This document shows positions 30,911 through 42,879 of a stretch of DNA of 64,000 nucleotides, one piece after another. The stretch is from Dipteris shenzhenensis (Eukaryota; Polypodiophyta; Polypodiopsida; Gleicheniales), in assembly GCA_047967505.1 (NCBI GenBank), contig CM106539.1; one strand, given 5' to 3'. A model generated the notes under the pieces. That model was given only the letters and a program-made list of their open reading frames with translations, was not told the DNA's origin and did no database searches. The translations under genes were made by a program, and so were the position numbers. How positions within the stretch are numbered: the first letter of the stretch is position 1; every line of letters begins with the position of its first letter.

Positions 30911-31288
30911 GTGGAACAGGATCCTTGGTACATCGACAGCGGTGCATCATCTCATATGACAAATCATCAGGAATGGTTCACAGAAATGAAGCCATTAGAA
31001 GGTCAAAAGAATGTCATCTACACAATAGATAATACACCGAATCCAGTTCAAGGGACAGGTGTTATCCCTATGAACAATTTCACTGATACGAAAGGATTAC
31101 TCAAAGATATGCTCTATGTTCCGAAGCTCAGTAAGAACCTTTTGTCAGTAGGTCAAATGATGGAACGCAACTACAAAGTCATCTTCGACGATGATGAATG
31201 CACTATCAGAGACAAATCCAAAAGAGGTCAGCTAGTAGCAAAAGGTGTCAAGGAAGGACGCTTATACAGGATGCTAGCTATAGCATGA
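30911..31288 (+). pseudogene. Ty1/copia aspartic protease fragment
   Basis: The copia protease cleaves the element's own polyprotein. The frame from 30881 reads EQDPWYIDSGASSHMTNHQE with the D-S-G catalytic triad, then VPKLSKNLLSVGQM and RGQLVAKGVKEGRLYRM, i.e. the protease plus the start of the pre-integrase region. It is open for about 125 residues and then stops at TGA 31286-31288. No gag before or integrase after. The first 30 bp of the frame belong to the dispersed repeat, so the joint is artificial. Confidence 0.75.
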
Positions 31289-33268
31289 AGTTGGTGAGGA
31301 TGGCTTAGTAGCTACTCCCTGCTGTGTCAGTGGAATGCCTGAAAGAGTTTCAGCTCAACCAGCTGCATCCCTTGCTTCTTGCTGAGCTATCTTCAAGGTA
31401 GTGAATGCTTGCTATGTATAACAGGTATCGCTTCTGCAAGCTGCAACACCAGGGCAACTGCTATTCATGTTCCAGGTCCTGAAATCTCTAAACTTACATT
31501 CTTTGGGCCTGTAATTCTGGGGCAATTTAGATACACAAATTGCAAACAGATGGTCTGCAGGAGCTCATGTCATTACCTATTCTATGGAGACCTCCGTATG
31601 GATTGCAAACAAGAAGTGACCTCAGAAGCATGGCACGCGTGCCCTATCTGTGGGTAAAACTTGTCTATCTGTGAGTTCTCTGCTCAGGGCCTTGTCTCAG
31701 TGACACAAAATAGGTTGACACTTGACCCTTATGGTGCACTACTCCCTGTAAGGGAAGACAGATGGATCTTAGCATTTAATGCACAAATCCTTTCGGTTGA
31801 GCTTGTTATGGGCTATGAATTGCCTATCATGTTTGTGGATGTTGGATAGTAGCACTGCTGAGGCCCGAAGAGCCTGAATAGTTCTCTTGGTTTTTCTACC
31901 TTGTTGCTTTAATACAGAAGCTTGGAGGTATACGAAGGGATCTATGTGCCACTTGTACTGTAAATTGAGGAAACGCCAAGTACTTTGTTTGTTCAAGTAA
32001 TGAAATAGATGTATTAGTCATCTGGATGTGGGTGGTATGATGTGACAGGTATTGTTAGCATGTAGGCTGGCTATCAGGTATAGTGTAATTGCTTAAGCTT
32101 TGTTGGTCTATCGGACACATGCAGTTTAAATCCAGGACACCAAGCTTGGGAGGCAACCTTATCTTCTTGTTCAACGGCATCATTGTTTGTGAAAGGCTGT
32201 CATTCATAGGATGCATTTCGGCAAAGAATTGAAGTGAAGTTCTTTGAGTGAACTATTGGGAGGCTTTGATACACGTAGCTATGAGTCTCCTTTCAAATTT
32301 GAACATCTCAGATTGTGTGCACTTCTATTTTGGTTTGGATGTTTACACAATTGCATTAGCTATGAACTGATTTGGGCATTTCCGATTTTACACAATTTCA
32401 CATGCACTCTTCCTCCAAATCCATTTCATGCAGCCCCACTTGGCCACAAAAAGACGTCACCCAAAGAGCTACATGTATATATAGATAGGTAGACAGATGT
32501 ATGTAGGCTGCCCAGATCTTAAAATAAGCATCATAAAAATCTCTGCATTTTCAATATCGCGTGTCCAAAACAGACTGGTAAACATGTGCTGCAAATGAAG
32601 CTGCATACCTATGTAAGGGTGGAATCTGGATGTGGCAACTAGATATAAATTTGTACTCAACAGTAACATGGATGCAGAAATGACAGTTGTTAAAGGAAAA
32701 CTTTAGAGGCCTTGTGAATGTTTGGGTCTGACAGCATTTAACCATCCAAATATAAGTCCAAATTCTCAGTCTGTATCTCTAAAATGCTTATTTTGGAGCC
32801 CCTTGACTCTGCAATACGCTGTAAATTGATCTTCAGCTTGTCTCCAAAAAACAGTTACAAGTTTCCCATAAATCTAATGAAGTTCCTAGAGTTTACAGGC
32901 CACTTGTTTGTCTTGTTGATTGGCATGAAGTGTGTTTTCAGACCAGTCACCTCAAATTTGGCAGTCCTTCAGAGGCCATCTAGGTCATGTTTGAAGATTA
33001 CAATTCTACAGCAACTTAAACTTACAAGAATAGTATGGCTGTTCAAGCTCTATGTACCTTTTAGATGAAGTGGCAATTCGTTTTTCCCTTAACAAAACTT
33101 GCCAATATATTCTACTCACAAGGGTTGATGCACTAGAGGTGGTTTGTCCTTGAAGTTCTAGCTCTGCACAGTAACTGATGCCTGCCATTGAGTTGTCAAT
33201 GCTTGTGGTGGTATTTTTTCTTTTGTATTTTTTGTGGTCAATTTAACGTGATTGATTGTGGCTGACAG
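31289..33268. other. Remainder of the 5.3 kb intron, nothing recognised
   Basis: Several short frames (31379-31657, 32244-32492, 32784-33068) show no domain I recognise. It ends with the acceptor gctgacag of the small gamma-COP exon. Confidence 0.4.
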
Positions 33269-33337
33269 GTGGACAAAGACACGGGGGAGGTAGAAGAAGA
33301 GGGTGTGGAAGATGAATACCAGTTAGAAGAGCTTCAG
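33269..33337 (+). CDS. Gamma-COP small exon (appendage)
   Basis: A 69 bp exon with 23 codons, starting VDKDTGEVEEEGVEDEYQLE and closed by gctgacag before and gtgagt after. It encodes the acidic segment that links the two subdomains of the gamma-COP appendage, a strongly conserved part of the family (the DEYQLE motif). It is stranded between a 5.3 kb intron and a 1.4 kb intron, and is too short for ordinary open reading frame detection. Phase 0 at both ends fits the exons on each side. Confidence 0.9.
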
Positions 33338-33539
33338 GTGAGTGATATATGAGTCTTATCCATGTTAAGGTGCTTTGCTCATTGACTTCAAGCGACAGGA
33401 GATTTTCTGTCATAATGGCTAAGGGGCTCAAAATATTTCTATATCATGGTCAACATTTGAACTGATTATGTAGGATCTGAAGCAATCTCAAATTGTTAAG
33501 TATGTCTACCTTTTGTTTGTTTTTCAAAAAAAAAATTTG

Positions 33540-33655
33540 TAGCCTCATTTTTTCTCTCTTTCGTTTCTCTTTTATTTTTGTTGTAGAGTTTCGGACTTTA
33601 GAACAACACAAATCTAAATTTGTATGATTGGATATATTCTAGTCTTACAAAGGAC
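33540..33655 (+). repeat. PLE 3' end fragment
   Basis: tttctctctttcgtttctctttta, then gtagagtttcggactttagaa and attctagtcttacaaagg match 30320-30435. The fragment stops exactly at cttacaaagg, suggesting a short truncated insertion of the element's 3' terminus. Confidence 0.75.
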
Positions 33656-34745
33656 CTCCCAGCAGGCCCTTGTGCGCCCCCCCTGCAGTCTTCCCGAAAT
33701 TGTGTAAAATGGAAAAAAAGAAAATAGAGGAGAGGGTCTTGTCTTATCTCAGCCATCGACATTCTTTCAGTCACAATCTCCCTCTCCTATCTTTTCGCCC
33801 CATTGTCTTCCTATTGAGGTGGTGTCTTCAACTTAACTAGCGGGTCTGCATTAGTGTGCAGTCCTAGGATTTCTTCTTTGTGCCATGCTTGAAGTAGGAG
33901 TGCTGCATGGAGGCACCTTTAAATCCATTTACTGAATCCGAGAGGGCAGATCTTATAATTGTATGTATGATTTGTGAATAGAAATGTCCATACTTGTGTA
34001 CTTCTGGCGGTGGATTGATTCCACTTGAGCCTTGGACCTGTCTTTCTTTTCTATGGGCGTTCAGCCTCATGGCAAAGGCCAATTTATATAAGCTTGCAAC
34101 TTGACCAGAAGGCACAGATCCCATTTGTCTTTTATCTAGATTCCCCATCTGTCAGTCTTGTTGTCATGCAGATGGCTTGGCATGGCAATTGGTTCCTAGG
34201 TCTGCTAATCTATTGCAGATGTATGTTGTCATATCTTATGATGATCCTCACCAGCCTACCTTTGTGAGTCCTGGTGGTTGAGAGTCTACCAAGATTGGAG
34301 TTCTGCCACCTCGAGTTATCAGCCTAAACTGGTTAGCCTTGGTGATGGGTAGCAAAGGTAACTGGTTCGTGTCATTGTCGAGGCTCCTTATTTCCATTGT
34401 CCTCAAGGTGACTGCTTACTTACTGTTATATAGTGAAGAGGGTGACCTTAGGACTACTATGCCAATGTTTGTTGTACACGAAGCAAAATGTGTCATATGG
34501 TAAGAGAATGTTTATTGATGCATGTGTGTCTAGCTATTGATAATGCCCTAAAATCCCCCCTTCCTTCCCAATTTCTCCCTTGCTCTACTCTATATGTTGG
34601 TAAGGCAAGAGCCAGACACAGATGGAATAGGAAGATACTTTCTTACCAAAAAAGTAAAATAAAAAGAACAAGGTAAGTTTGTGTCGTTGGTAGGGTCCTG
34701 TAAATCTGATGGATATTTATTCTTACTGCAAATTGTTCCTTTCAG
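33656..34745. other. Gamma-COP intron, nothing recognised
   Basis: Unique-looking sequence with no domain or repeat partner seen in the window; ends in cctttcag. Confidence 0.4.
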
Positions 34746-35207
34746 GTTATTCCAGCTGACTATTTCCTGAAGAAAGCTGTTCCAAACTTCAAAAATTTTT
34801 GGGACGGACTCGGCTCTGAATTTGAGCGGGTCGATGAATATGGGCTTGGTGTGCGAGAGAGTTTGAGTGAAGCAGTACAGGCAGTTATTGATATTCTTGG
34901 TTTGCAACCTTGTGAGGTGATGTTTCAAGCTAATACAGTGTGGTTGTGTATATGCTTTTACAAGGTAATTTCTACTAATACTGCATTTCTTGGAATCAAA
35001 TCTCTTATGCAGGGCACTGAAGTTGTTCCTAGTAATGCTCGATCGCATACTTGCCTTCTGGCAGGCAAATTCATTGGTGATATCAATGTTCTTGTTCGAC
35101 TTTCTTTTGGAATAGACTCTCAGAAACAGGTTGCTATGAAGCTTGCAGTCAGATCAGAAGACCAATTTGTAAGTGATGCAATTCATGATATCATTGCAAA
35201 TGCGTGA
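34746..35207 (+). CDS. Gamma-COP last two exons and stop
   Basis: Exon 34746-34916 (57 codons, VIPADYFLKKAVPNFKNFWD to LGLQPCE) and exon 35013-35207 (64 codons plus TGA, GTEVVPSNARSHTCLLAGKF to HDIIANA). They form the C-terminal platform subdomain of the appendage, which in gamma-COP binds ARF-GAP-type partners. Length and position of the stop match the family end. The 96 bp intron between them has gtgatg and ttatgcag ends. Downstream of the TGA the sequence reads as 3' UTR; I saw no canonical AATAAA in the following 250 bp. Confidence 0.93.
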   Translation, partial: VIPADYFLKKAVPNFKNFWDGLGSEFERVDEYGLGVRESLSEAVQAVIDILGLQPCEVMFQANTVWLCICFYKVISTNTAFLGIKSLMQGTEVVPSNARSHTCLLAGKFIGDINVLVRLSFGIDSQKQVAMKLAVRSEDQFVSDAIHDIIANA

Positions 35208-35638
35208 GTCATAGTTTCTGCATAGCACAAGCTGCAGGTGAAATGAAGCCTGCCAGCTTATTGAGAGGAGTTTTATGAGTCGAGTCTACTCACTCACGAG
35301 TGTAAATATGAGAGCACTTGTTGCATTTGCACGTTGGCAGTAATCTCCAGTGTGGTGTGAGGTTCACATTTTATTTCTCATTCTTTATGTCAAACGTGGA
35401 TATAAGCTCATTGGTACTTTCTTGAGCTGAGTCTTGGTAGCATCCTCTCGACGGATAACTGGTTTTTTAAAACTCTGATGTCTCTCAAATGGATGTATGG
35501 TTTGAGTTAATGTGACGGGATTCATCATCCTGTTTAGGCTCTTTTTCTTGATTTTTTCTGTTTATTATCCATGCTAGTTTAGCCTCTTTCCTTCTGAAAT
35601 GCATGTTGCTGTTTTTTAAGAAGTCACGAGTCAATGCA

Positions 35639-35640
<2 letters not shown>

Positions 35641-35672
<32 letters not shown>
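35641..35672. repeat. (CT)n microsatellite
   Basis: Sixteen CT units about 430 bp after the gamma-COP stop. Confidence 0.95.
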
Positions 35673-35674
<2 letters not shown>

Positions 35675-35890
35675 GGATACGTACCCGAGTCATGAATTAT
35701 GCATGAAAAATTCGATAAAGATTGATTGGTGCTCTTCAAAGCAGCTGACATCAGAATACACTTTCTTTTGATCCCTTTAAATTCAACACAATGGAAACAA
35801 ATCTTTTGCTTCTCACAACTCATGTTAATTTTTTTTCAAAGATCACAGCTCATGTTAATAATTAAAGTCACATTTGTTGTGCTTATATGA

Positions 35891-36030
35891 ATGTTTTTTG
35901 TGATGCTTGCAAGTAAAGTTATTTAGTTGCACTTGACACAGTGTGAGCCACTCTTTCTATGAATTATTTGTGATGCTTGCTAGTAAAGTTATTTAGTTGC
36001 ACTTGACACAGTGTGAGCCACTCTTTCTAT
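35891..36030. repeat. 70 bp tandem duplication
   Basis: tgatgcttgcaagtaaagtt (35901) and tgatgcttgctagtaaagtt (35971) start two adjacent units. Both run through tagttgcacttgacacagtg to ctctttctat with almost no difference. Confidence 0.9.
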
Positions 36031-36433
36031 TTGAGCATGCTCTATGGATTTTGTCATGGCATATAGTAAATTTATGATTCATCATGTATTGCAAGATAGC
36101 AGGTTCGTCCCCTTAAAAGAATTAAAAAATTCTAATAATTAATGAGTGCGACTCAAAGGTGGTTCTAGGGCTACGAATTTATTTTAAATAAGTCTTACCA
36201 AGGCCTTCCCTCATTGTTTCCTCCTCAGATTCCATGTCTCTGGCTTCCCCTTCCAAGCATCTTACCTATATTAGGCTAGTTCAGTAGCCTATATTTGTTT
36301 ATGTCAATCCCACCTAAGGTTGAGCCTGTCAAAGGTCAACTACCACATGAGCATAGTATAATCGAAATAATATTCTCTAAAGTCTAAGTGTGGAAAAGTT
36401 ATTTTTGACCACTACTCTCTAATCGAGCAATTG

Positions 36434-36550
36434 TGTAAGAATCCCAACAAGAAAATAAGAAAAAAAAGAACTTGGAATGAGCCTTGACACTCTTAAGTGT
36501 CGACGTGATGAGCAAGGTAGAAGGGCCAAGCTAATGTTGGGACTCTTACA
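36434..36550. repeat. Fold-back (MITE-like) sequence
   Basis: tgtaagaatcccaaca (36434-36449) and tgttgggactcttaca (36535-36550) are inverted copies with one mismatch in 16. Inside is a second perfect palindromic pair, gacact/agtgtc. The total of 117 bp fits a miniature inverted-repeat element; no clear target duplication. Confidence 0.5.
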
Positions 36551-39500
36551 AGTCCTATCCTTTAATGTCTCACATTGATTGCCTTCTTAGACTTTCAATG
36601 AGAGAAACTCACAAGAGTTCATTGTTGGATTCTCACAATAGACATATAATGATGAACGATCATAATGCACATTGATTATTTACACAACATCTTCAACATT
36701 ATCAAATGAGAAGATTATAAAATAGTTAAAAGAACAATAAAGAATTTGAAATAGATGCTATTTGATTTGATTGCAAAAAAGGGAGAATTCCCTTTGTAAA
36801 GCTCAAAAAATGGTTGTTGAGGATTAGTTGTACCTAGCTTTTGAATCCTCTCTTGAGCAAGTCATTCTTCTAGATGAGTAGTTCTTATCACTACTTTGAT
36901 CATTTGCATATAGAAAGGATTTACACATAGAAAGGACTTGCATATACCAAGGACTTGCATGTAGGGGTTTGTCATTGAAATGCCATAGATGAAGTTTGTA
37001 TTACAACATTTAATATCCTCAGGTGTAGATAACCCTCATAATTGAGATTCCTTAAGTCAATAGACTGTGGGGTTGGTAACCCTCGGGCTTGCTCAATCTT
37101 ACTCTATTAGTAGTTGGAATAGCAAACTTGGTTGATTCAATGAAGTGTTCCATAGGTCTAATCATATAATTGTTTCACTTGATCTCACTTGTACGCCACC
37201 TAGATCAAGACTTGAGCATTGTCCAGGGCCTCTGTTTGCTTTGGCTAGCTAGCTCGTATTGCTAATGACTAGGGATTGTGTTGGATTTGTTTTTTGGGAT
37301 ACCTAGTTGCGATGTAGGTGGGCTTATTGCTTGGGGCCCTCTGTTAGTTGGGTTGGCTCTTTAATGACCCATACATAGGCCTCGCATCTTTGACCTACCC
37401 AAAGAATATATGTAGCCCGAAGTGGGAGTTGTGAGAAATGTTGGATATTTGCCTTCTAAGAAATGTTTTATATATGCATGAGAGAGGAACTCCAGAGTTT
37501 TATGTGAAGAGGATTTGAGTAACACAAAGTGGACCAAATCTTTTAAACCATTGTGTCAAGGTAGTTCAAGTATGAACCAAACCGGCATCAAGAACATAGG
37601 AATTGATCCCTTCTTGGAGTCGTTTGGTATACAGTACGGTGCATGCATGCCATGCTAGCTTGACCAATGTGTCTTTGATAAGGAAAGAGTGTTGAACCCC
37701 CAAAACTAAGGGGTCCAACAAGGTGAAGCACTAAATGAAGCAAATGACAAAAGACGTGACCCATTCACCAATATACGAGTCATCTAGGTTAATTGATAAT
37801 GAGGGCGAATCACGAGGAAGCATCGCACTGAATGGAAGATACTTCAAGGAATCACCCAAAGAAATATGCCATGAAGGTTGGTAAAAGTGGAGCCCAAGTA
37901 TTAGGAGACTTTCCCATTGCAGTGGAAGGGCAACATGAGAGCAAGATGCTAACGTGGAGTGCATGACAAGCATCAAGGACAAGGACTATATATATATAAG
38001 TAGTAGTCCATTGTAAAGAAGGGTTCTAATTGTGACTTGTTAAAATAAAATTGTTGTTTTGAGTTTCAGAGTTGAGTTGTGAGTTTGGGACTGTTTAGTA
38101 GGTGTTGACATTGCTAGTAGTGTGTGTTAACATTGGTAGTCGTGTGTGTTGTGCATTGCCACAAATGGTTGAGAAAACGAATTGAGGGTGTGAGTTTGTA
38201 AGAGGTGGGTGTGTGGAGTTTGGTTCATGCCATTTGTAATTGCCTTGCTCAAAGTTGATACAATAAATTGAACACTTGTGTATTCAAGAACTTTGAGCAA
38301 CGAATGCATTGTCTACTATACCAATTCACATTCATCCATCGGTTTCCTTTGGCTACAAACAAGCACATTGCATGAGGAATCATGAGCATGTATAGTAACT
38401 GTAAGCAAATACTTGTTTAGGAAGCTTGGAAATAGGCATATGGCCTCCACATAAGTTGAGAGCACATGCATCTAAATGCACAAGATAGCTTTGAATTTGA
38501 ATTCCAAATTCATGCATGCCATTTTTGCCATGGATTAGTGCTAAAAGGTTAGCCCTCCATAGTAGCCTATGTAGTCTCTCTTGCAAACAATAGTGATAAG
38601 AAAGTTTGGGACACCTTGATACATGGTGGAGAGGTGGATATTTATGGCTATCAAGATGCTTTAGGCTTCCAAATCATGTAACTCAATAAAAAGATGTTGT
38701 TCTAGGTCAAGAATGGCTTTATACTTGCATAATAATTTTATCATATTTGAAAAGCATGGTAGAGTCTTTTAGATTTAGGGGGAACATGATGTACCTAATC
38801 TCAGTCGGTAATTCAATATTATTGGAGCGATTTCCACACCAATAAGAATGCGAGGTATATTTGTGATTACTTAGTTTGTGTGATTGTGATGATTCGAATT
38901 GCCCCTGAACCAAGCAAATGTTATGATCAATGAATCAAGGGGTATGGAGGGGGTATGCATGACTGTCCCTTAAGTACTATCTTTTGAGCCAAGTCCGTCC
39001 TTCAAAATACTTGTGTGATTAATGCATATACGGAATGTGACCTTCAAATGCTCTTTTAAGTGGTTTTTTAAAAGGGGAGAGCACTTAGGTGGGGTGCTTT
39101 GAAGGGCGATGTAGCAATCCGAAATCGGACAGGGCCCTATGGAAGTCGCCTTCCCTCAAAATAACACCATAAAGGGACATGCACAATGAGGCTTGGGTGA
39201 ATCAAATACTCTCTCTCTCCCACCCCCCATCTCTCTCTGCAATTTCCCCTCACTTCATCTCTCCTTCAGGTTGCATTGGTGGAGACTCTTTCTAGAGAAC
39301 ACACCACCAAAACAAGAGTTGAGGTAAGCTTGGAGCAACTAACCATATGGTAGAAAGTGTCATACTCATGTGGTAGAAAGTGTCATACTCCTATGGCTCC
39401 AGTTGCATTATGCAACAAATACGTGTGTTAGTGTGGTCATTGACTCATTGTTTAGGCGTAAACATGTTATAAGTTGAAGTAATACAAGGTTGGCCGATGT

Positions 39501-40959
39501 TTTCAAAGCTTCAAATTGATCGAGTATGTTTACAGCTTATTTTCGCCACTTTATCTAGATAGAGGACAGAGGATGGAGGATGGAGCACCATAAGAGTTTG
39601 CTAGAAAAAATCAAGATATTGGAGGGGAGTGAGGTTGCCTAATGTATGAGGGATCTTATCTGCGATCACAGCAACACATCATGTATACTGCAGGTGCTCT
39701 GCCCTAATCATTAGCATTACCATAGCCAGATTGCTCATGGTAGCAGCAACAAGAATTCTTCATCGACATCAAGTTTGTTTCTATCCTCATCCTTTCCTCC
39801 CTACAACATTCCTTCGTAGCAATCCTCCAAGCTCTCAACATCATGACTTGCAAGAATCCAACTCACACCCTCACCTCAGGCCGCTACTTCTCTGAGAGCT
39901 TTGATACATACTAAATCAAGGCATATCCTCGCTCTTTCTTGAAGCTATCCATTAAGAGTGCCACTCATGATGAACTCGACTTCAAATTCTTGGCAACTTT
40001 TCTGGCTAGCCTTATATCTTAGAGACCAATGTCTTTTCAATGGTGTGGCAGGGAGCACGAATCTACTTATGGTTCCTACTTCCACACGTGTTGTGTGCTC
40101 TAGAATCCTCAGCACATCGTATAAGCCTCTTTCGCTACTTAGGTTTACACTCTTCATTTACAAATTAATGTTGGTTGCATTAGTAGTTTGTTGTTCTCTA
40201 CCAATATTTGCACTAGATAATGCCCTTCTTTATCTTGAACTAAAGGTTCTAACCTCCTATCCGAACGTTCACTGGTAAGACCCTTCTATAGGAAAAACTC
40301 AAACCAAAATTGATAGTCATCATCTCCCCTTTCTAGCTTCAATAAGAAATACCACCACCAAAGCCACAGCTTAGGGCAGAGACCAAAGAAAACACAAGAG
40401 GATGTGGAAGATAGTCCAGTCTTCTACATACATTCGGTTTCAAAGCCAACTTGCAATCAATAAAATGTGATGGTAGATAAAACAAAAGCGGCCACCCTTG
40501 GATCGTTCGTTCTTTTATATTTATTTCATATGAATCTTTAGAAGGCCATGAAGTCCATTGAAGGCTACAAATCACAAGATTGACATGGAGCATGAGGTTG
40601 ACAAGACAATCATATGCACTCTAGATTCCCTAGCGTGGGACAACCCCCCTAGTCAGAGGAGGTTTGACAAGGCGGGACTGAAGCAAACACGTAGAGCAAC
40701 AATAGATAGCCACTGTGAATAGTAGAGTGCTGAGATGTGGCGCTACAAGGAGCAGAATAGAAGCATCGCGAGAGAGACACATAAACATCGCGACACACAC
40801 ACACGCACGCACACATGTTTGAAAAGAAAAGCTAAAAAGGAAACATTCACAGTGTCACATAATTAAGGCCACGTAAAAAACACGTCTTTTTTTACTTCTT
40901 TTATTAGGAAAGAGTTGCCATGTAATAGCCGAAGGGGAGAGTGAGCCTAAGAACTTTAG

Positions 40960-41016
40960 TGCACGCGTGCACCTCCTAAATTGTGTGTGTACATGTTGAT
41001 GCCTCCTAAGTTTGTT

Positions 41017-41084
<68 letters not shown>

Positions 41085-41167
41085 CCTAAATTGTGTGTAC
41101 ACATGTCATGCCTCCTAAGTTTGTGTGTGTGTATAAAAAAGAGTGCTCACAAAAAAAAAAAAGTGTG

Positions 41168-41199
<32 letters not shown>
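40960..41199. repeat. Duplicated segment with two (GA)n tracts
   Basis: The unit ctcctaaattgtgtgtgtac ... atgcctcctaagtttgt followed by (GT)n and (GA)n occurs twice. The GA runs are at 41031-41081 and 41170-41199. The duplication seems to have carried the microsatellite with it. Confidence 0.8.
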
Positions 41200-41202
<3 letters not shown>

Positions 41203-41911
41203 GGAGGGAGGGGAGGGGGGATTTCGTGTGAATGTTGTCCTTTGATAACACCGAGCATATAGCCAAGCCAAGTAGTGAGGGGGTCTTGAAACTTGAATTT
41301 CAAATTTTTTTTGAAATTCAAGACATTTTAAGATCGCACCTCGAGACCCAGCGAAGTGGGGTCTCAAACTTGTGGTATGTTACTCGTGAAAATAATAGAG
41401 CCAGTTGCATGAAAAAGGTGACTCACCAAAGTAGAGTGAAAGTAAGCTGAAACATATCTAGCACAACAAAATCACCGAATTAACAAGAGCAACTTCATGT
41501 CCAAGTCAAGAATTGCGGGGACTGAGCTTCTAAGCTGAGGACGTTTCAATTTGCAAGATGTAAGCGCTACCTAAAATAGCTTCTCCCTCATCCTAACTAT
41601 AAAAGTGTTTGAGCATTTAGCGATTTATTATGTTGAGGATGATGTAAGCTTCACTCCTGGACTCTCCAAGAAAGCATAAATTGAGAGAGAGTGTAATTAC
41701 TCCTTAGAATACAATCTCGTTGCAGTTAAATCGAAGTATTGTCTACGTGGCCAAACATGAATCACACCCATAAGCTTTCTGAAACTTTCCCTTACAAAAA
41801 ACACTGGGCCTATGTTTGTTTATACATTTTGTCATACAAAATAAACACACGACGTACGTATATATATTGTCACCTTGTCTTTTCTAACAAACTCACGTCG
41901 GGAGTTTACAC

Positions 41912-41970
41912 CCGTGTCTGCGTCTGCGTCTGCGTCTACGTCTCCGTCTCCGTCTCCGTCTCAGTGTGAC
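41912..41970. repeat. Hexanucleotide repeat spanning the small HSP stop codon
   Basis: Plus strand gtctgc repeated, gtctac, then gtctcc repeated. On the coding strand this is GAGACG units (Glu-Thr) followed by GTAGAC. The TAG stop (41938-41936) lies within one repeat unit, so the repeat sets both the tail and the end of the protein. Confidence 0.85.
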
Positions 41971-42775
41971 CCTCAAGTGGGGATGGTACTGATTGACCTC
42001 CCGCTTCGCCTATGTCAATGGCTCTGGGTTCCGCTCCCTTTGCTTCTCTCTTTTTGGGTATGTGCACAACCAAGACCCCATTCTCCAATTTGGCGTTTAT
42101 ATTCTCCACATCGGCGTTATCTGGCAAGCGGAACAGCCTCATGAACCTGCCAGTGGCTCGTTCCACCTTATGCCACCTGTCAGCCTCCTTCACGTCCTCT
42201 TTCCGGCGTTCACCGCTTATTTTCAATATGTTTCCGTCCTCCAGCTCGACTTTCACGTCCTCTTTAGAGAGACCTGGAGCACAGTCGCGCCACACAGTTG
42301 TGAGCCCCCTTAGGAAACACCATGATTCTTTGATGAAACTCGCGTCTGAGGAGGCGTGCAGGTGCATTTATGGGAAGTTAAAACAATCACTGAAGGAGTT
42401 TCGTAATGAAATTGTTAACAACGACTGGACAGCTTAGAATCTAAACTCCCGTCTTTAGTTTCATTGGTTCGAAAAGTTTAGATGAGTACACAACGCGCAT
42501 AACTGATCAGGATCGAAACACAAAAAATCAGCTGAAACAGACCAATACAGAAATTTGGTTCTACCGGGGAGATCCACCGTGATGATGTGCGCGTCGTCAG
42601 TCTCTCTCCAATCGGCTCGAGTGTTCACGACGGCCTGGACATCCTTAGCGAAGGAGAAAATGGGATCTGTGTCGAATTCGAAGATGCGCATGGTACTCGT
42701 GGGATCCCAGAAAGAGGTGGCGAAAGGGTCCCAGAGAGAGGACGAGCGGCCACCAAAGAAAGGGCTGAGGGCCAT
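41936..42775 (-). CDS. Class I-type small heat shock protein, two exons
   Basis: An ATP-independent cytosolic chaperone that forms oligomers and holds unfolding proteins during heat stress. Exon 1 is 42775-42565 and exon 2 is 42273-41936, joined at a phase-1 GT-AG intron of 291 bp inside Gly of DLPG; the total is 182 residues. The N-terminus MALSPFFGGRSSSLWDPFAT is the class I pattern (SFFGGRR...DPF). The alpha-crystallin domain runs from about residue 52 (RADWRETDDAHIITVDLPG) to about 147 (NGVLVVHIPKK), with the consensus GLSKEDVKVELEDGNILKIS and RFRLP-like RLFRLPDNAD. The I-X-I oligomer motif is AIDIG near residue 160. The tail ends in HTETETETET, encoded by a hexanucleotide repeat. Angiosperm class I genes normally lack introns. 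Confidence 0.92.
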
Positions 42776-42847
42776 GACGACCGAGCGAGGGTCGATGAGC
42801 GGCTAGTGCTCCGACTGAAGGCTGGTTATTCAAGACGAGAGGTGGTG

Positions 42848-42871
42848 ACTATACAGGGTGGTTTCTAGAGG
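42848..42871 (-). promoter_or_regulatory. Possible TATA box and partial heat-shock element
   Basis: On the minus strand CTGTATAGT (42848-42855) lies about 75 bp before the ATG. CCTCTAGAAA (42862-42871) lies just upstream and matches nTTCnnGAAn at all but one core base. This position suits a heat-shock promoter, but the match is imperfect and no clear three-unit element was found. Confidence 0.3.
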
Positions 42872-42879
42872 GCAGCATG

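Larger units (their letters stand above)
2083..35207 (+). other. Gamma-COP (coatomer subunit gamma) gene span, 5'-partial
   Basis: Span of nine coding exons of one gene: 2083-2254, 2419-2574, 2703-2753, 26943-27311, 27423-27551, 27788-27958, 33269-33337, 34746-34916 and 35013-35207. Every junction is GT-AG and the reading phase is kept across all joins. Together they encode about 494 residues, roughly the C-terminal 55% of a gamma-COP protein (family length near 880-890 residues). The N-terminal half must lie upstream of the window. Two introns are very large (2754-26942 and 27959-33268) and filled with mobile elements, while the rest are 100-1400 bp. The exons themselves show no stop or frameshift, so the gene is probably functional despite the insertions. 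Confidence 0.9.
35208..41935. other. Intergenic region, no gene recognised
   Basis: Frames here are short (at most about 106 codons) and match nothing I know. Contents I can name are a (CT)n run, a 70 bp tandem duplication, a fold-back sequence at 36434, and two (GA)n runs near 41 kb within a duplicated segment. The rest is AT-rich unannotated DNA, possibly old transposon remains. Confidence 0.45.

Noticed and set aside
39880-39930. gagctttgatacat as a primer-binding site of a minus-strand element
   Set aside because: It differs from the standard site and has no LTR pair or coding beside it.
42012-42437. Plus-strand frame of 141 codons across the small HSP exon 2
   Set aside because: It is antisense to the alpha-crystallin domain and shows no domain of its own.
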